Positions 18,016 to 26,662 of a stretch of 64,000 nt of DNA are shown here, in pieces (within the stretch, counting starts at the first letter, position 1; every line of letters begins with the position of its first letter). Under the pieces are notes generated by a model that worked only from the letters and a program-made list of their open reading frames with translations, made no database searches and had not been told where the DNA came from. The DNA lies in NCBI GenBank assembly GCA_029237775.1, contig JAQZBR010000009.1:71708-135707 (forward strand), read 5' to 3'. The translations under genes were made by a program, and so were the position numbers. Origin of the DNA: Bacteroidota bacterium (lineage in GTDB: Bacteria; Bacteroidota; Bacteroidia; 2-12-FULL-35-15).

Positions 18016-19038
18016 TTACAAAGCCGCTTTAAACTGTTTTAAAAAGCGAATATCATTCTCAGAGAATAAACGTAGATCTTTCACCTGATACTTAAGCATG
18101 GTCACACGTTCGATTCCCATTCCGAAAGCAAAGCCGCTGTATTGTTTGCTGTCTATTTTGCAATTATCCAGAACAGCCGGATCCACCATGCCACAGCCCA
18201 GGATTTCAACCCAACCTGCACCTTTGCAAATATTACAGCCCGCGCCTTTGCAAAAAGGACAAGAAATATCCATCTCCGCACTGATCTCTGTAAAAGGAAA
18301 GAATGAAGGCCTCAAACGAATCTGTGTTTCTTCCCCGAACATCTCTTTTGCAAAATACATAAGCGTTTGCTTGAGATCAGCGAAAGAAACCTTTTTATCA
18401 ATATATAAACCTTCCACCTGATGGAATTGGCAATGTGCACGCGCAGAGATCGCTTCATTACGGTACACACGGCCAGGAGAAATAGTCCTGATAGGAGGTT
18501 TGGAATTTTCCATCACATGCACCTGTACGGACGATGTTTGTGTCCTGAGCAGAATATCGGGATTCTCGTTTATAAAAAAAGTATCCTGCATATCGCGTGC
18601 AGGATGATCTGCCGGTGTATTTAAAGCAGTAAAGTTATGCCAGTCGTCTTCTATCTCAGGGCCCTCCGATACAGTAAAACCGATCTTGGAGAATATTTCT
18701 ACTATTTGATTTCTGACAACGGATAACGGATGACGTGTTCCCACAGCCATCTGTTCAGCAGGCTGAGTAAGGTCAAGCTCTTTAGAAGATGAATCATCGG
18801 AACTCTCAAATTTCTCCTTTAGTGAACTGAGTTTCTCCTGTGCTTTATTCTGTAGCTCGTTCAGGCGCTGGCCGATCTCCTTGCGCATTTCGGGAGCGAC
18901 TGTTTTAAATTCCTCAAAGAGCTCCTTAACCTTTCCCTTCTTACTTAATAACCTGATTCGGAACTCCTCCACATGCTCTTTACTGTTTGCCGTGAATGAT
19001 TCTATCTCTTCAACTAATTTGTCTATTCTTTCTTTCAT
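18016..19038 (-). CDS. pheS: Phenylalanine--tRNA ligase alpha subunit
   Basis: PheS is the catalytic subunit of the alpha2-beta2 enzyme that charges tRNA-Phe. The 340 residues begin with the tRNA-binding coiled coil (1-90). Class II motifs follow: GTRHPLSVV, EGPEIEDDWHNFTALNTPADHPARDMQDTF wording in motif 1/2, RTISPGRVYRNEAISARAHCQFHQVEG, and the motif 3 end FAFGMGIERVTMLKY. A four-Cys insert (CPFCKGAGCNICKG) could bind zinc; I recall such inserts in Bacteroidota PheS. The beta subunit gene pheT is not in the window. The TPR gene lies directly downstream. Confidence 0.96.
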   Translation of the reverse strand: MKERIDKLVEEIESFTANSKEHVEEFRIRLLSKKGKVKELFEEFKTVAPEMRKEIGQRLNELQNKAQEKLSSLKEKFESSDDSSSKELDLTQPAEQMAVGTRHPLSVVRNQIVEIFSKIGFTVSEGPEIEDDWHNFTALNTPADHPARDMQDTFFINENPDILLRTQTSSVQVHVMENSKPPIRTISPGRVYRNEAISARAHCQFHQVEGLYIDKKVSFADLKQTLMYFAKEMFGEETQIRLRPSFFPFTEISAEMDISCPFCKGAGCNICKGAGWVEILGCGMVDPAVLDNCKIDSKQYSGFAFGMGIERVTMLKYQVKDLRLFSENDIRFLKQFKAAL

Positions 19039-19089
19039 AATTTATTCAAATCAAAATCAGCTCTGCCCCTTTTCTGATCAATCGCGAAG

Positions 19090-19935
19090 TTAAGGAATTA
19101 TTGAGATACTTCTGATACGCACATCATCCACAGGACGGTTATTCTTATCGGTTTTTACGGCTGCTATTTTATCAATAACCTCAAGGCCTTCGTAAACTTC
19201 TCCGAAGATGGTATAGCTGTTATCCAAATGTGGAGTTCCGCCAATAGTGGTGTATGCGGCTATCTGTTCAGGGCTGAACGTGTATAAAGGCACACCCGGC
19301 AGCTCCGCTTCTACTTTTTTATCAATAATGTCGTAAATGTATTTTACGCTGTCCACCTTTTCAGCTTTGTTATACTTTTTATACTTCTCCAGATATTCTT
19401 TGTTTTCCGGGCGATTAATGACTGTGTTAAACAATTTCATTTTTGTGATTCTCTTCGCCTGCACTTTTAGAAGAGAATCGGTCCACACCTTGCCCTGAAC
19501 GATATAGAACTGAGAACCGGATGATGCCTGTGAAGGATTTTCGAAATCACTATCCCGCGCTGCCGCGATCACTCCCTTTTTATGAAACAATTTAGAATTG
19601 AATTCCGCGGGAACAGTATAGGGCGGGCCACCATCACCAAGAAGCACACCTGAAGGGGCCTTGCGCGAATCGGGATCACCTCCCTGGATCATAAATTTTT
19701 CTATAACGCGGTGGAAGAGCAGACTGTCGAAGTAATGTTCCTTCACAAGCTTTGCAAAATTATCCCGGTGCAATGGAGTTTCGTTGTATAAACGGATCTT
19801 CATAGTTCCGAAATCTGTAACAACCATTATGCGAATTGAGCCGGTGCCATCATCTTTAAAAGGCGACAAAGCTGTCAAACTAATTATTGAGAGAAGAAGA
19901 AGAGTGAAGAGAGAAAACTTTAATCCTGGTTTCAT
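19090..19935 (-). CDS. Secreted cyclophilin-type peptidylprolyl isomerase with insert
   Basis: The 281-residue protein has an N-terminal signal segment (KFSLFTLLLLSIISLTALS). The cyclophilin core starts with FGTMKIRLYNETPLHRDNFAKLV; FHRVIEKFMIQGGDP (catalytic Arg, PPIase signature) and SGSQFYIVQG follow. The fold closes with TIFGEVYEGLEVIDKIAA. Between FYIVQG and the closing half there is a charged insert of about 75 residues (ENKEYLEKYKKYNKAEKVDSV...), not part of the minimal domain. It probably assists protein folding in the periplasm. It is 51 bases upstream of pheS on the same strand. Confidence 0.9.
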   Translation of the reverse strand: MKPGLKFSLFTLLLLSIISLTALSPFKDDGTGSIRIMVVTDFGTMKIRLYNETPLHRDNFAKLVKEHYFDSLLFHRVIEKFMIQGGDPDSRKAPSGVLLGDGGPPYTVPAEFNSKLFHKKGVIAAARDSDFENPSQASSGSQFYIVQGKVWTDSLLKVQAKRITKMKLFNTVINRPENKEYLEKYKKYNKAEKVDSVKYIYDIIDKKVEAELPGVPLYTFSPEQIAAYTTIGGTPHLDNSYTIFGEVYEGLEVIDKIAAVKTDKNNRPVDDVRIRSISIIP

Positions 19936-20014
19936 ATCGTATTAATTTAATTTTAAAGCGAATAAGGTATCTGTATTTTTTGCAGCATTATGTGGTTATT
20001 TCATGTATTTGTAT

Positions 20015-20022
20015 TAAATTTG
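20015..20022 (+). promoter_or_regulatory. Candidate -7 element for the small lipoprotein gene
   Basis: TAAATTTG matches TAnnTTTG, about 84 bases before the ATG at 20106, leaving an AT-rich leader. No clear -33 element. Confidence 0.4.
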
Positions 20023-20105
20023 TTTTAATAACGCTTTACCTTTATCAGATACAGAAAGGTTTAACAAGAACAAATTAAACAGTTTTTACTCAATAAAATT
20101 TAATC

Positions 20106-20465
20106 ATGAAAACTTTTACTTTTAAATTTTCTGCTTTTGTTTGCGCTTTTATTTTGCTGTTTACGGCATTTAGCAGCTCTTCTTGCAAAAAAGACAAAAC
20201 CTGTCACGGTAAAGTTCATGTTACTGATACTGCAGGCGCACCTGTTGCAAATGCTATTGTAAAACTGGCTGCTCCATCTGTTAACGGAGAAGTCACATAC
20301 GATGAAACCACAGACGGATCCGGAGATGCAAGCTTTGAAGTAGCCCTTCCGGCTATTTTTGACGTTACTGCAACCAAAGCTACTTATCCTAATATGGTTG
20401 GAACCGGTGTTCTTCGTTTAGATGAACCGGGTAAAACAGGTGAAGTTACTGTTGAGATCAAGTAA
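20106..20465 (+). CDS. Small lipoprotein with carboxypeptidase-regulatory-like domain
   Basis: A 119-residue protein. The export signal ends at a lipobox (FSSSSC, Cys27). The mature part has a single transthyretin-like beta-sandwich of the CarboxypepD_reg type (GKVHVTDTAGAPVANAIVKLAAP..., TDGSGDASFEVALPAIFDVTATK). Such domains occur in Bacteroidota surface lipoproteins and TonB receptors; no enzymatic residues are seen. It is predicted to be membrane-anchored. It has its own promoter and is convergent with the next gene (2-base gap). The biological role is unknown. Confidence 0.8.
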   Translation: MKTFTFKFSAFVCAFILLFTAFSSSSCKKDKTCHGKVHVTDTAGAPVANAIVKLAAPSVNGEVTYDETTDGSGDASFEVALPAIFDVTATKATYPNMVGTGVLRLDEPGKTGEVTVEIK

Positions 20466-20467
20466 GC

Positions 20468-20815
20468 TTATTCTACCAACTCATTTGCTTTAAAATATTC
20501 TACTATCGCCTGCTTGATCAGCAATTGCTGTTGCATTGGCTTTAAGGGCGGAAGCTTTTCATTCACCTTCCAGTGAGGCCATCCATCTTTATCCAGACCC
20601 TCATATTCATAGTAACCATAAGGCGTTAAAAGTGTACAGATAGCAATGTGCATCACATCAAGCTTCTCCTGCTTCTTAAATTTAATATTGCCTTTTCCAA
20701 GCTCCTGAACGCCAATCAGGAATAAGATTGCCTGTTCATCTATGTCTTCACCAAATTGAGGTGCAAGCACTTCTAAAACTTTTATATATTCTGCGTCAAC
20801 TTCTTCTTTATTCAT
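20468..20815 (-). CDS. Conserved hypothetical protein
   Basis: A 115-residue acidic protein with no signal peptide or transmembrane segment, predicted helical and cytoplasmic. Recognisable phrases are ILFLIGVQELGKGNIKFKKQEKLDVMHIAICTLL and YYEYEGLDKDGWPHW. I recall similar small uncharacterised proteins in Bacteroidota but know no function. It is followed upstream by a palindromic repeat, and the gene beyond that (3-hydroxyanthranilate dioxygenase) is on the same strand. Confidence 0.72.
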   Translation of the reverse strand: MNKEEVDAEYIKVLEVLAPQFGEDIDEQAILFLIGVQELGKGNIKFKKQEKLDVMHIAICTLLTPYGYYEYEGLDKDGWPHWKVNEKLPPLKPMQQQLLIKQAIVEYFKANELVE

Positions 20816-20835
20816 GGTACAATCTTATTTGGGTT

Positions 20836-20920
20836 GTCATCCTGAACTTGTTTCAGGATCTGTGCGGTGGAATTTTAGTCACATGCCTTCCCGCGGATCC
20901 TGAAACGAGTTCAGGATGAC
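20836..20920. repeat. Nested inverted-repeat element (GTCATCCTGAA family)
   Basis: A 25-base left arm (20836-20860, beginning gtcatcctgaacttg) matches the reverse complement of the right arm (20896-20920) at 24 of 25 bases. Each arm is itself an imperfect palindrome (tcctgaa...ttcagga). A 35-base spacer separates them. A single arm with 24/25 identity recurs at 33542. Confidence 0.85.
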
Positions 20921-20935
20921 TCTCACGCGCAGTTA

Positions 20936-21478
20936 TTAATGCGATGAATTCTTTTCCTGCGGAGCAACCGGAGGCTCCATCACATGCCCGCATTTTTTAC
21001 ATGTGCGAAGATCCACACTTCCGTAGAAATGTGCGAAGGTTTCCTGAAACTGTGTCATGATATTCGTGAGCATGAATTTTCTTTCAAACAGTTTTTCATT
21101 GCATTTTTCACAGAACCACAACAATCCATCTTCCTCTCCTTCCCTGCGTTTTCTTTCCATTACCAGTCCTATCGTATTAGGACCTCGCATCGGGTTGTGT
21201 GGCACTTTCGGAGGGAGAAGAAAAATATCCCCTTCTTTTATATCCACGGTTACAGCTCTTCCATCTTCCTGGATCCCAACTTTTATATCACCTTCAAGCT
21301 GATAAAAAAATTCTTCGCTTTCGTTGTAATGATAATCCTTTCTGGAGTTTGGCCCGCCAACAACCATCACTATGAACTCGGTGTTTTCATACACCACTTT
21401 ATTTCCAACTGGCGGCTTCAAAAGGTGACGATTATCATCTATCCACTTTTTAAAATTAAAAGGACGTTGTACTGACAT
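20936..21478 (-). CDS. nbaC: 3-hydroxyanthranilate 3,4-dioxygenase
   Basis: This cupin enzyme (also called HaaO) opens the ring of 3-hydroxyanthranilate in the kynurenine route from tryptophan to quinolinate and NAD. The 180-residue protein has the iron ligands His50, Glu56 and His94 (DYHYNESEEFFYQ; PPKVPHNPMRGP) and a substrate-binding RGP loop. Two C-terminal CxxC pairs (Cys123/126, Cys160/163) form the rubredoxin-like second metal site of bacterial versions. The TonB receptor gene ends 12 bases upstream on the same strand, so the two may be co-transcribed. Other kynurenine-pathway genes are not in the window. Confidence 0.95.
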   Translation of the reverse strand: MSVQRPFNFKKWIDDNRHLLKPPVGNKVVYENTEFIVMVVGGPNSRKDYHYNESEEFFYQLEGDIKVGIQEDGRAVTVDIKEGDIFLLPPKVPHNPMRGPNTIGLVMERKRREGEEDGLLWFCEKCNEKLFERKFMLTNIMTQFQETFAHFYGSVDLRTCKKCGHVMEPPVAPQEKNSSH

Positions 21479-21490
21479 GTTCTGAATATT

Positions 21491-23815
21491 TTAAAATTTA
21501 AGGGCTACCTGAAGAGCATAGGTGCGTGGAGGCTGCATGTCTGCAGGACGACCCATGTACTCGTGGTTAAAAACGTTATTTACTATAAACCCGACTTTAG
21601 TTATTTTGTTTACCTGGAGACCTATCCTTCCGTCAAATACAATGTCACCATCATTATGATTTCTGCGATAGTCTTTTATTCCATCTATACCTGAAAGTTT
21701 CTCTTCAAAGAAGCGGTCAATGTTTTCCATAAAACTATTGTACCTGCAGCTCACTCCAAAGCTAACCTTTTTATATCCTAATTCGATATCTGCTTTTGCA
21801 GTATGCTGATAACGATATTTTAAAATATTCTTGCGCGTAGTTGCTTTCGCTGTATCTGTTGCTTCAACGAAATCCGTCTGGATCGGGTTGATGTATGTAT
21901 AGCCCATCAACGCGCTGGTACTGATCGGACCAAGTTTCCCCTCTCCCATTATTGAGATCTCAAAACCGGTTATGCGGGTGTTTCCTACATTCTGAGATTG
22001 GAAACCGAGACCAAGCTTTTGAGGTGTATTGTAGGGGAACACCAAAGGGCCGTACTGCCCGAAAGTGAATTCCATCATGTCTTTATATTCCGTCCAGAAG
22101 CCTGCAACATCCAAATACCCTCTCCAGTTCCCAAGCTTCACTCCCTGCTTGATTCCTATCTCCGCGCTCCATCCACTTTCCGGCTTCAAGGAATCATTTG
22201 GATAAATATCCAATCCGCTTGCGCTTGTCTTAATGAATCTCTCAGCAACAGTTGGGAAACGGAAACCTTGTCCGAACGATGCACGCACATAAGTAGCCTT
22301 TAATGCCTGATAATTTAAACCGATGCGCGTTACCGGTTTTATCTTCGACTCTTTTGCAATCTGTTTTGATTCATCCATGAAGAGATAAACATTCTCGCGT
22401 GTTTCAACTGTGTCGGTTTTGAAGTACTCGCCTCTGATACCAACAGATACCGAGAGCTTCTTAAAGAATCGTTTGTCCAATTGAAGATATGCAGACGCGT
22501 TGTTGCTGAAATGCACTCCATACAAAGTTCCTGAATGGACCTCATTGTAATTGTACACCAACCCTGTTGTTACTGTAAGCTCGTTCTTAAAACGTTTTTG
22601 AAACTGGTATTCACTGTAATAAACATCAGCTATTGATTCCTGGTTGGTATTGTTCTGATTAGTTGTTCTGAAGAAGCGTCCGCGGAGAGAATGCCTTCCA
22701 CCTGAAGCGGAATAATAAGTAATGAATGGATCAATATTGGTTCTATATGTGGTATAATGGCTAAGATCTCCTCCTGCAGGCCTGTAAGCACCGCTGTCTG
22801 CATTCTGCCAGATCAGGAACAATCCACCCTGAGTTCGGATGGTATTCATGTTCAATCCCACTGCAAGTCCTTTGATCTTTTTAAAACGGTAGCGCAGATT
22901 AACGTTTGCACGATAACGTTGTTCTGTTTCAAGTTCACGGTATCCGCGGTCATCAAAAATGTTGGCTCCTATCACAACATCCAACTGTTTTACTTTCTGA
23001 GCATGATAAAAATTCACACCACCGAAAGTAGGATTGCCGTCCTGCCACCAAACTCCTGCATTCTTTTCAAAGCGATCATAATATCCACCATTGAAAACAA
23101 TCTTCGTCTGAGGCTCTTCTTTCGCGTAAGCTGTGCGAAAGTTGATCACGCCATTTAATGCAGAAGAACCGAATAAAGCTGACGATGCCCCTTTGATCAC
23201 TTCCACCTGCTCGCAATTTTCAACCGGCAAAAAGCTCCATTTAACATCTCCTGCATCAGCGGTAAGCATTGGCATTTCATCCACCATTAACAAAACGCGG
23301 CTTCCGGCACCATAGCTGAACCCGCTTCCTCCACGGATGTTAGCTTGTCCATCGATCATAGTCACTCCCGGTACCTGCTCCATGATCGTTTCTATCGTAT
23401 TTGAATTTTTGCTTTCAATGAGGGAAGGCTTGAGAACTTCCATGGAAACAGTAACATCACCAAGCTTCTGCTCAAAACGCCCGGCAGATACAACAACAAT
23501 ATCCAGCTGTTTTGAATCGGATTCAAGAACTGAATTCATAACAAGCGTATCATTCTCTTTCAATTCAAGATTGTGAGCCTGTGACTTATACCCGACCATC
23601 TTAAAATCAATCTTGTGCATCCCGGGTTTTACCTTTAACAAGTAGTCCCCGCTTAAATCCGTAACGGTACCCGTTGTGTCGTCAAGAACAACATTAGCTC
23701 CTACAATTGTTTCTTTTGTCTTGGAATCTGACACACGACCTTTTATATACGCAGTCTGCGCTACAAGAGAATTAATAGCCAGAATGAAAACTATTGGAGT
23801 AAAAAGCTTTTTCAT
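21491..23815 (-). CDS. TonB-dependent outer-membrane receptor
   Basis: The Met at 23815 is preferred over the track start (23833) because it gives a clean signal peptide (MKKLFTPIVFILAINSLVAQ). Next come a CarboxypepD_reg-like domain (about 22-105, IKGRVSDSKTKETIVGANVVL), a plug domain (VPGVTMIDGQANIRGGSGFSYGAG, VEVIKGASSALFGSSALNGVINF), and a 22-strand beta-barrel that ends in a short aromatic strand (YALQVALKF). At 774 residues it is shorter than SusC-type transporters and lacks a SusD partner, fitting a siderophore, cofactor or metal importer. I see no cobalamin or other riboswitch upstream, so the substrate is open. Confidence 0.92.
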   Translation of the reverse strand: MKKLFTPIVFILAINSLVAQTAYIKGRVSDSKTKETIVGANVVLDDTTGTVTDLSGDYLLKVKPGMHKIDFKMVGYKSQAHNLELKENDTLVMNSVLESDSKQLDIVVVSAGRFEQKLGDVTVSMEVLKPSLIESKNSNTIETIMEQVPGVTMIDGQANIRGGSGFSYGAGSRVLLMVDEMPMLTADAGDVKWSFLPVENCEQVEVIKGASSALFGSSALNGVINFRTAYAKEEPQTKIVFNGGYYDRFEKNAGVWWQDGNPTFGGVNFYHAQKVKQLDVVIGANIFDDRGYRELETEQRYRANVNLRYRFKKIKGLAVGLNMNTIRTQGGLFLIWQNADSGAYRPAGGDLSHYTTYRTNIDPFITYYSASGGRHSLRGRFFRTTNQNNTNQESIADVYYSEYQFQKRFKNELTVTTGLVYNYNEVHSGTLYGVHFSNNASAYLQLDKRFFKKLSVSVGIRGEYFKTDTVETRENVYLFMDESKQIAKESKIKPVTRIGLNYQALKATYVRASFGQGFRFPTVAERFIKTSASGLDIYPNDSLKPESGWSAEIGIKQGVKLGNWRGYLDVAGFWTEYKDMMEFTFGQYGPLVFPYNTPQKLGLGFQSQNVGNTRITGFEISIMGEGKLGPISTSALMGYTYINPIQTDFVEATDTAKATTRKNILKYRYQHTAKADIELGYKKVSFGVSCRYNSFMENIDRFFEEKLSGIDGIKDYRRNHNDGDIVFDGRIGLQVNKITKVGFIVNNVFNHEYMGRPADMQPPRTYALQVALKF

Positions 23816-23896
23816 TAATGTGAGTTTCAACACCCGGAAACAGAGCTGAAAATGAAATTAATTTTCAACAGCACCTGATGCGTATTCGTAAATTTT

Positions 23897-23904
23897 TACT
23901 TTTG
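23897..23904 (+). promoter_or_regulatory. Candidate -7 element for dprA
   Basis: TACTTTTG on the plus strand fits TAnnTTTG, about 118 bases before the dprA ATG; no good -33 motif. Confidence 0.35.
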
Positions 23905-24021
23905 CGTTCTATGCAAGTGCAATGTACAAATAATTGCATTTTAACACAAATCAGTTAAGGTTCCGATACTCCCTGGAAATCCTGACTGTGGGTCAGAAAT
24001 GACTTTCAAGCATGTAATTTT

Positions 24022-25122
24022 ATGAATGAAAATTTAAAGTACAGGATAGCGCTAACGCTTATTCCAAACATTGGCGATATTCTGGCAAAACGTCTCGTTG
24101 CTTATTGCGGTAGCGTTGAAGCTGTGTTTAAGGAGACACGCTCAACACTTGAAAAAATTCCGGGAGTGGGAACCGCTTACGCAAGCGCTGTTTTAAATCA
24201 GGACGTATTTCAGCGCGCAGAAGACGAGATCAAATTCATTGAAAAGAACAGGATCACACCGATCTTTTATCTTGATGCTGACTACCCTAAGCGACTAACA
24301 CATTGTGAAGACAGTCCGGTGATGATGTATTTCAAAGGACAAGCCGACCTCAATGCAGAAAAGATCATCAGCATTGTCGGCACGCGTGAAGCCACTGATT
24401 ACGGTCGAGAACTTTGCGAAAAACTGATTGCAGATCTCTCCGGATTTAATCCGTTAATCGTGAGCGGTCTCGCGTACGGAATTGATATCTATGCTCATAG
24501 GGCAGCTCTGGATAATGGATTAAAAACGATCGGAGTATTCGCGCATGGGCTGGATAAAGTTTATCCCGCAGTCCACAGAGCGACTGCTGAGAAGATGATG
24601 TGGCAGGGAGGATTGCTTACCGATTTCACAAGCGGCACAAAACCGGACCGTGAAAATTTTCCAAGAAGAAACCGGATCGTAGCCGGGATCGCTGATGCAA
24701 CTATTGTGGTGGAATCAAAAAAAGACGGGGGATCACTGATCACAGCAGACATAGCAAACAGCTACAGCCGCGATGTATTTGCGTTTCCGGGAAAAGTGGG
24801 AGATGTAACTTCGGAAGGATGCAATAACATCATCAAACAAAACAAAGCGGCATTGATCCAGTCGGCAGCAGACATTGTCTACATTATGGGCTGGGAAGAG
24901 ATCAAAAGAAAAAATGCTCCCGTTCAAAAACAGCTTTTTGTTGAATTAAAACCGGAAGAGGAGATATTGGTTAATCTGCTGAAAGAAAAGACCACCGCTA
25001 ACATTGATGATATTTGTTTGCTAGCCAAATTGCCGATGAGCAAGGTTTCCTCATTGTTGCTGACATTGGAGTTTTCAGGAATAGTAAGATCGTTGCCTGG
25101 GAAAATGTATAAGTTGAATTAA
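24022..25122 (+). CDS. dprA: DNA-processing protein DprA
   Basis: DprA binds incoming single-stranded DNA during natural transformation and loads RecA. The 366-residue protein has a helix-hairpin-helix/SAM-like N-terminus (LIPNIGDILAKRL, LEKIPGVG), the extended Rossmann fold (SIVGTREATDYG 117-128; SGLAYGID 148-155; FPRRNRIVAGIADATIVVESKKDGGSLITA; FAFPGKVGD) and a C-terminal winged-helix domain (about 300-366). All hallmark motifs and the usual length are present. It stands alone, ended by a two-way terminator. Confidence 0.96.
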   Translation: MNENLKYRIALTLIPNIGDILAKRLVAYCGSVEAVFKETRSTLEKIPGVGTAYASAVLNQDVFQRAEDEIKFIEKNRITPIFYLDADYPKRLTHCEDSPVMMYFKGQADLNAEKIISIVGTREATDYGRELCEKLIADLSGFNPLIVSGLAYGIDIYAHRAALDNGLKTIGVFAHGLDKVYPAVHRATAEKMMWQGGLLTDFTSGTKPDRENFPRRNRIVAGIADATIVVESKKDGGSLITADIANSYSRDVFAFPGKVGDVTSEGCNNIIKQNKAALIQSAADIVYIMGWEEIKRKNAPVQKQLFVELKPEEEILVNLLKEKTTANIDDICLLAKLPMSKVSSLLLTLEFSGIVRSLPGKMYKLN

Positions 25123-25130
25123 GAGATTTT

Positions 25131-25230
25131 ACCACAAAGGCGCGAAGACGCCAAGAGTTGTTTTTTCTTGAAGAGAATTATTTTTCGCTCCATAGGAGTC
25201 TTTCGGACAGAGACGCAAAGACCGCAGAGG
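25131..25230. repeat. Two GCGAAGACGC-type short repeats
   Basis: Stretches at 25131-25157 (accacaaaggcgcgaagacg...) and 25209-25230 (agagacgcaaagaccgcaga) share the same degenerate wording (AAAGnCGCnAAGAC) and flank an unrelated AT-rich spacer. No ORF of credible quality covers them. Confidence 0.55.
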
Positions 25231-25254
25231 ATAAGAGTAATGAGAAGGTTAAAA

Positions 25255-25290
25255 ACAAAAAAACACGACCATTACGATCGTGTCTTTTGT
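25255..25290. terminator. Bidirectional terminator between dprA and the coiled-coil gene
   Basis: Stem acacga/tcgtgt (25263-25268 with 25278-25283) with a nine-base loop has an A-rich left flank and T-rich right flank, and sits between convergent genes. Confidence 0.6.
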
Positions 25291-25313
25291 CTTTGTCTCT
25301 TTTGAATTATTTC

Positions 25314-25982
25314 TTACTCCACTGCCTTCAATTTCTTATCAATATCAGCAACTACCTTCTTCTGTGCTTCTATCTCCGCTTTCTTTTTATCCTGATCAGC
25401 TTTATTCTTTGTGATGTCACTTTCAGCTTTAGTGATCTTTGCTTTGTAATCTGCAATATCATCGTTCAGCTTTTTGTTGTCTTTCTCAAGTGATTTCTGA
25501 TCATCCTCAAATCCGGACTGGATCTTTTGTGCGGCCTTAAGTTTTTCTTCTATAGCGTCTTTGGTTGCTTTCACGGCAAATTCCTTTACTATATCTTCAG
25601 CGATCTTGTATTGGGATTTGTGTTCGCCTGAATTTAAAAATGCTCCCCCCAAATCAAAAGCCACAACGAATGTAATTTGTGGATCACCTTTTTTACCTTG
25701 AGCTTTTCCGTAAATATCAATGGTGTTGTTACCCATTTCTTTGATCGTTGCATGATCCACGAAAATGGCGCCATCTTTTGAAGAGCGTTTTCCATCATAC
25801 TTTTTCATGTATGAACGAAATGCATCTTCAGCATCTGAAGGACTGATCTCAGACAAAGTAACGGTTAAGGCGTTATGACTTCCTCCACCGATGTTCTCAC
25901 TCGATTCTTTTACTTTTATCTTTTGTGCATAGGCAGAAACGCCAAGCGCCACTGCGATTGCGAGGGTAAATATTTTTTTCAT
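25314..25982 (-). CDS. Exported protein with C-terminal coiled coil
   Basis: The ORF track begins at 26012; the Met at 25982 is preferred because it starts a good signal peptide (MKKIFTLAIAVALGVSAYAQ), giving 222 residues. The middle (about 25-140) is a globular segment with AFRSYMKKYDGKRSSKDG and PQITFVVAFDLGGAFL. From about residue 150 it is a Lys/Asp-rich coiled coil (SLEKDNKKLNDDIADYKAKI... ending DIDKKLKAVE). It is predicted periplasmic. I do not recognise the family. The DUF502 gene lies 57 bases upstream on the same strand. Confidence 0.75.
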   Translation of the reverse strand: MKKIFTLAIAVALGVSAYAQKIKVKESSENIGGGSHNALTVTLSEISPSDAEDAFRSYMKKYDGKRSSKDGAIFVDHATIKEMGNNTIDIYGKAQGKKGDPQITFVVAFDLGGAFLNSGEHKSQYKIAEDIVKEFAVKATKDAIEEKLKAAQKIQSGFEDDQKSLEKDNKKLNDDIADYKAKITKAESDITKNKADQDKKKAEIEAQKKVVADIDKKLKAVE

Positions 25983-26039
25983 AATGATTGAGATTTTAAA
26001 ATGATAGTACAAGATACAATTCTTATTGAAAAGAAAAAA

Positions 26040-26624
26040 CTATTCTTTATCGTCAATATCTGTCACTCCACCTGAAACAATGAACTTCATTACTTCCGTG
26101 GAAGATGCATCCACTATTGTTATGTGATCGGCAGGAACAATCAGCAGATTGCCGGAAAACGAATATGACAAAGGAACATAAACAGCATAATTGCCCTTCT
26201 GAAGATTAAGTTCTGATAGATCTTCCTGCGTAATAAATCCAAGCTGCTGAATATTATTCTCTTTGTTAATTGTAACAAGGACCGGTTTATTAAAACGTTT
26301 CTTACTTCCGACAAAGGCTGACAACAGATCTTTAATTGAAGAGTAAACAGTTTTGATAACTGGCGTATGCTCCAACGCATTATCAACAGTACTAAAAAGC
26401 GGACGGAGGATAATTGATGATCCGAGCAGCCCCATTAAGAAAATAAGAAGGACAGCAATGCTGATTATTATGAACGGATCGATCACCGGGCTTACTATCG
26501 TACCAAAACCGGAAAACAGAGAACCTACCCAGGCAACGATCTTATAAACTACTATTACAGTAATGGCGACCGGAACAGTGATAATGATCCCTTGAATAAA
26601 ATAACGAATGATTCTTGCAAACAT
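26040..26624 (-). CDS. DUF502 family membrane protein
   Basis: A 194-residue inner-membrane protein. Two N-terminal transmembrane segments (FIQGIIITVPVAITVIVVYKIV, about 10-32; PFIIISIAVLLIFLMGLLGSSI, about 50-72) surround a loop. A conserved soluble domain follows (VYSSIKDLLSAFVGSKKRFNKPVLV, QLGFITQED, VYVPLSYSFSGNLLIVP). This order and these phrases are typical of DUF502. The function of the family is not established. It precedes the exported coiled-coil gene and may share its transcript. Confidence 0.88.
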   Translation of the reverse strand: MFARIIRYFIQGIIITVPVAITVIVVYKIVAWVGSLFSGFGTIVSPVIDPFIIISIAVLLIFLMGLLGSSIILRPLFSTVDNALEHTPVIKTVYSSIKDLLSAFVGSKKRFNKPVLVTINKENNIQQLGFITQEDLSELNLQKGNYAVYVPLSYSFSGNLLIVPADHITIVDASSTEVMKFIVSGGVTDIDDKE

Positions 26625-26662
26625 GTTTTGAAAATTACAGGCTGTAAAATTACGAATTAAAT

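Noticed and set aside
20984-21475. 163-residue plus-strand ORF opposite the 3-hydroxyanthranilate dioxygenase gene
   Set aside because: Antisense shadow of a well-supported enzyme gene; Phe/His/Ser-rich translation with no domain.
23816-24021. Possible cobalamin or other riboswitch upstream of the TonB receptor
   Set aside because: No conserved riboswitch boxes or suitable helices are seen in the about 200-base divergent region.
24022-25122. Mobile-element or competence island around dprA
   Set aside because: dprA is a normal chromosomal gene here, with no com genes, integrase or attachment-site repeats nearby.
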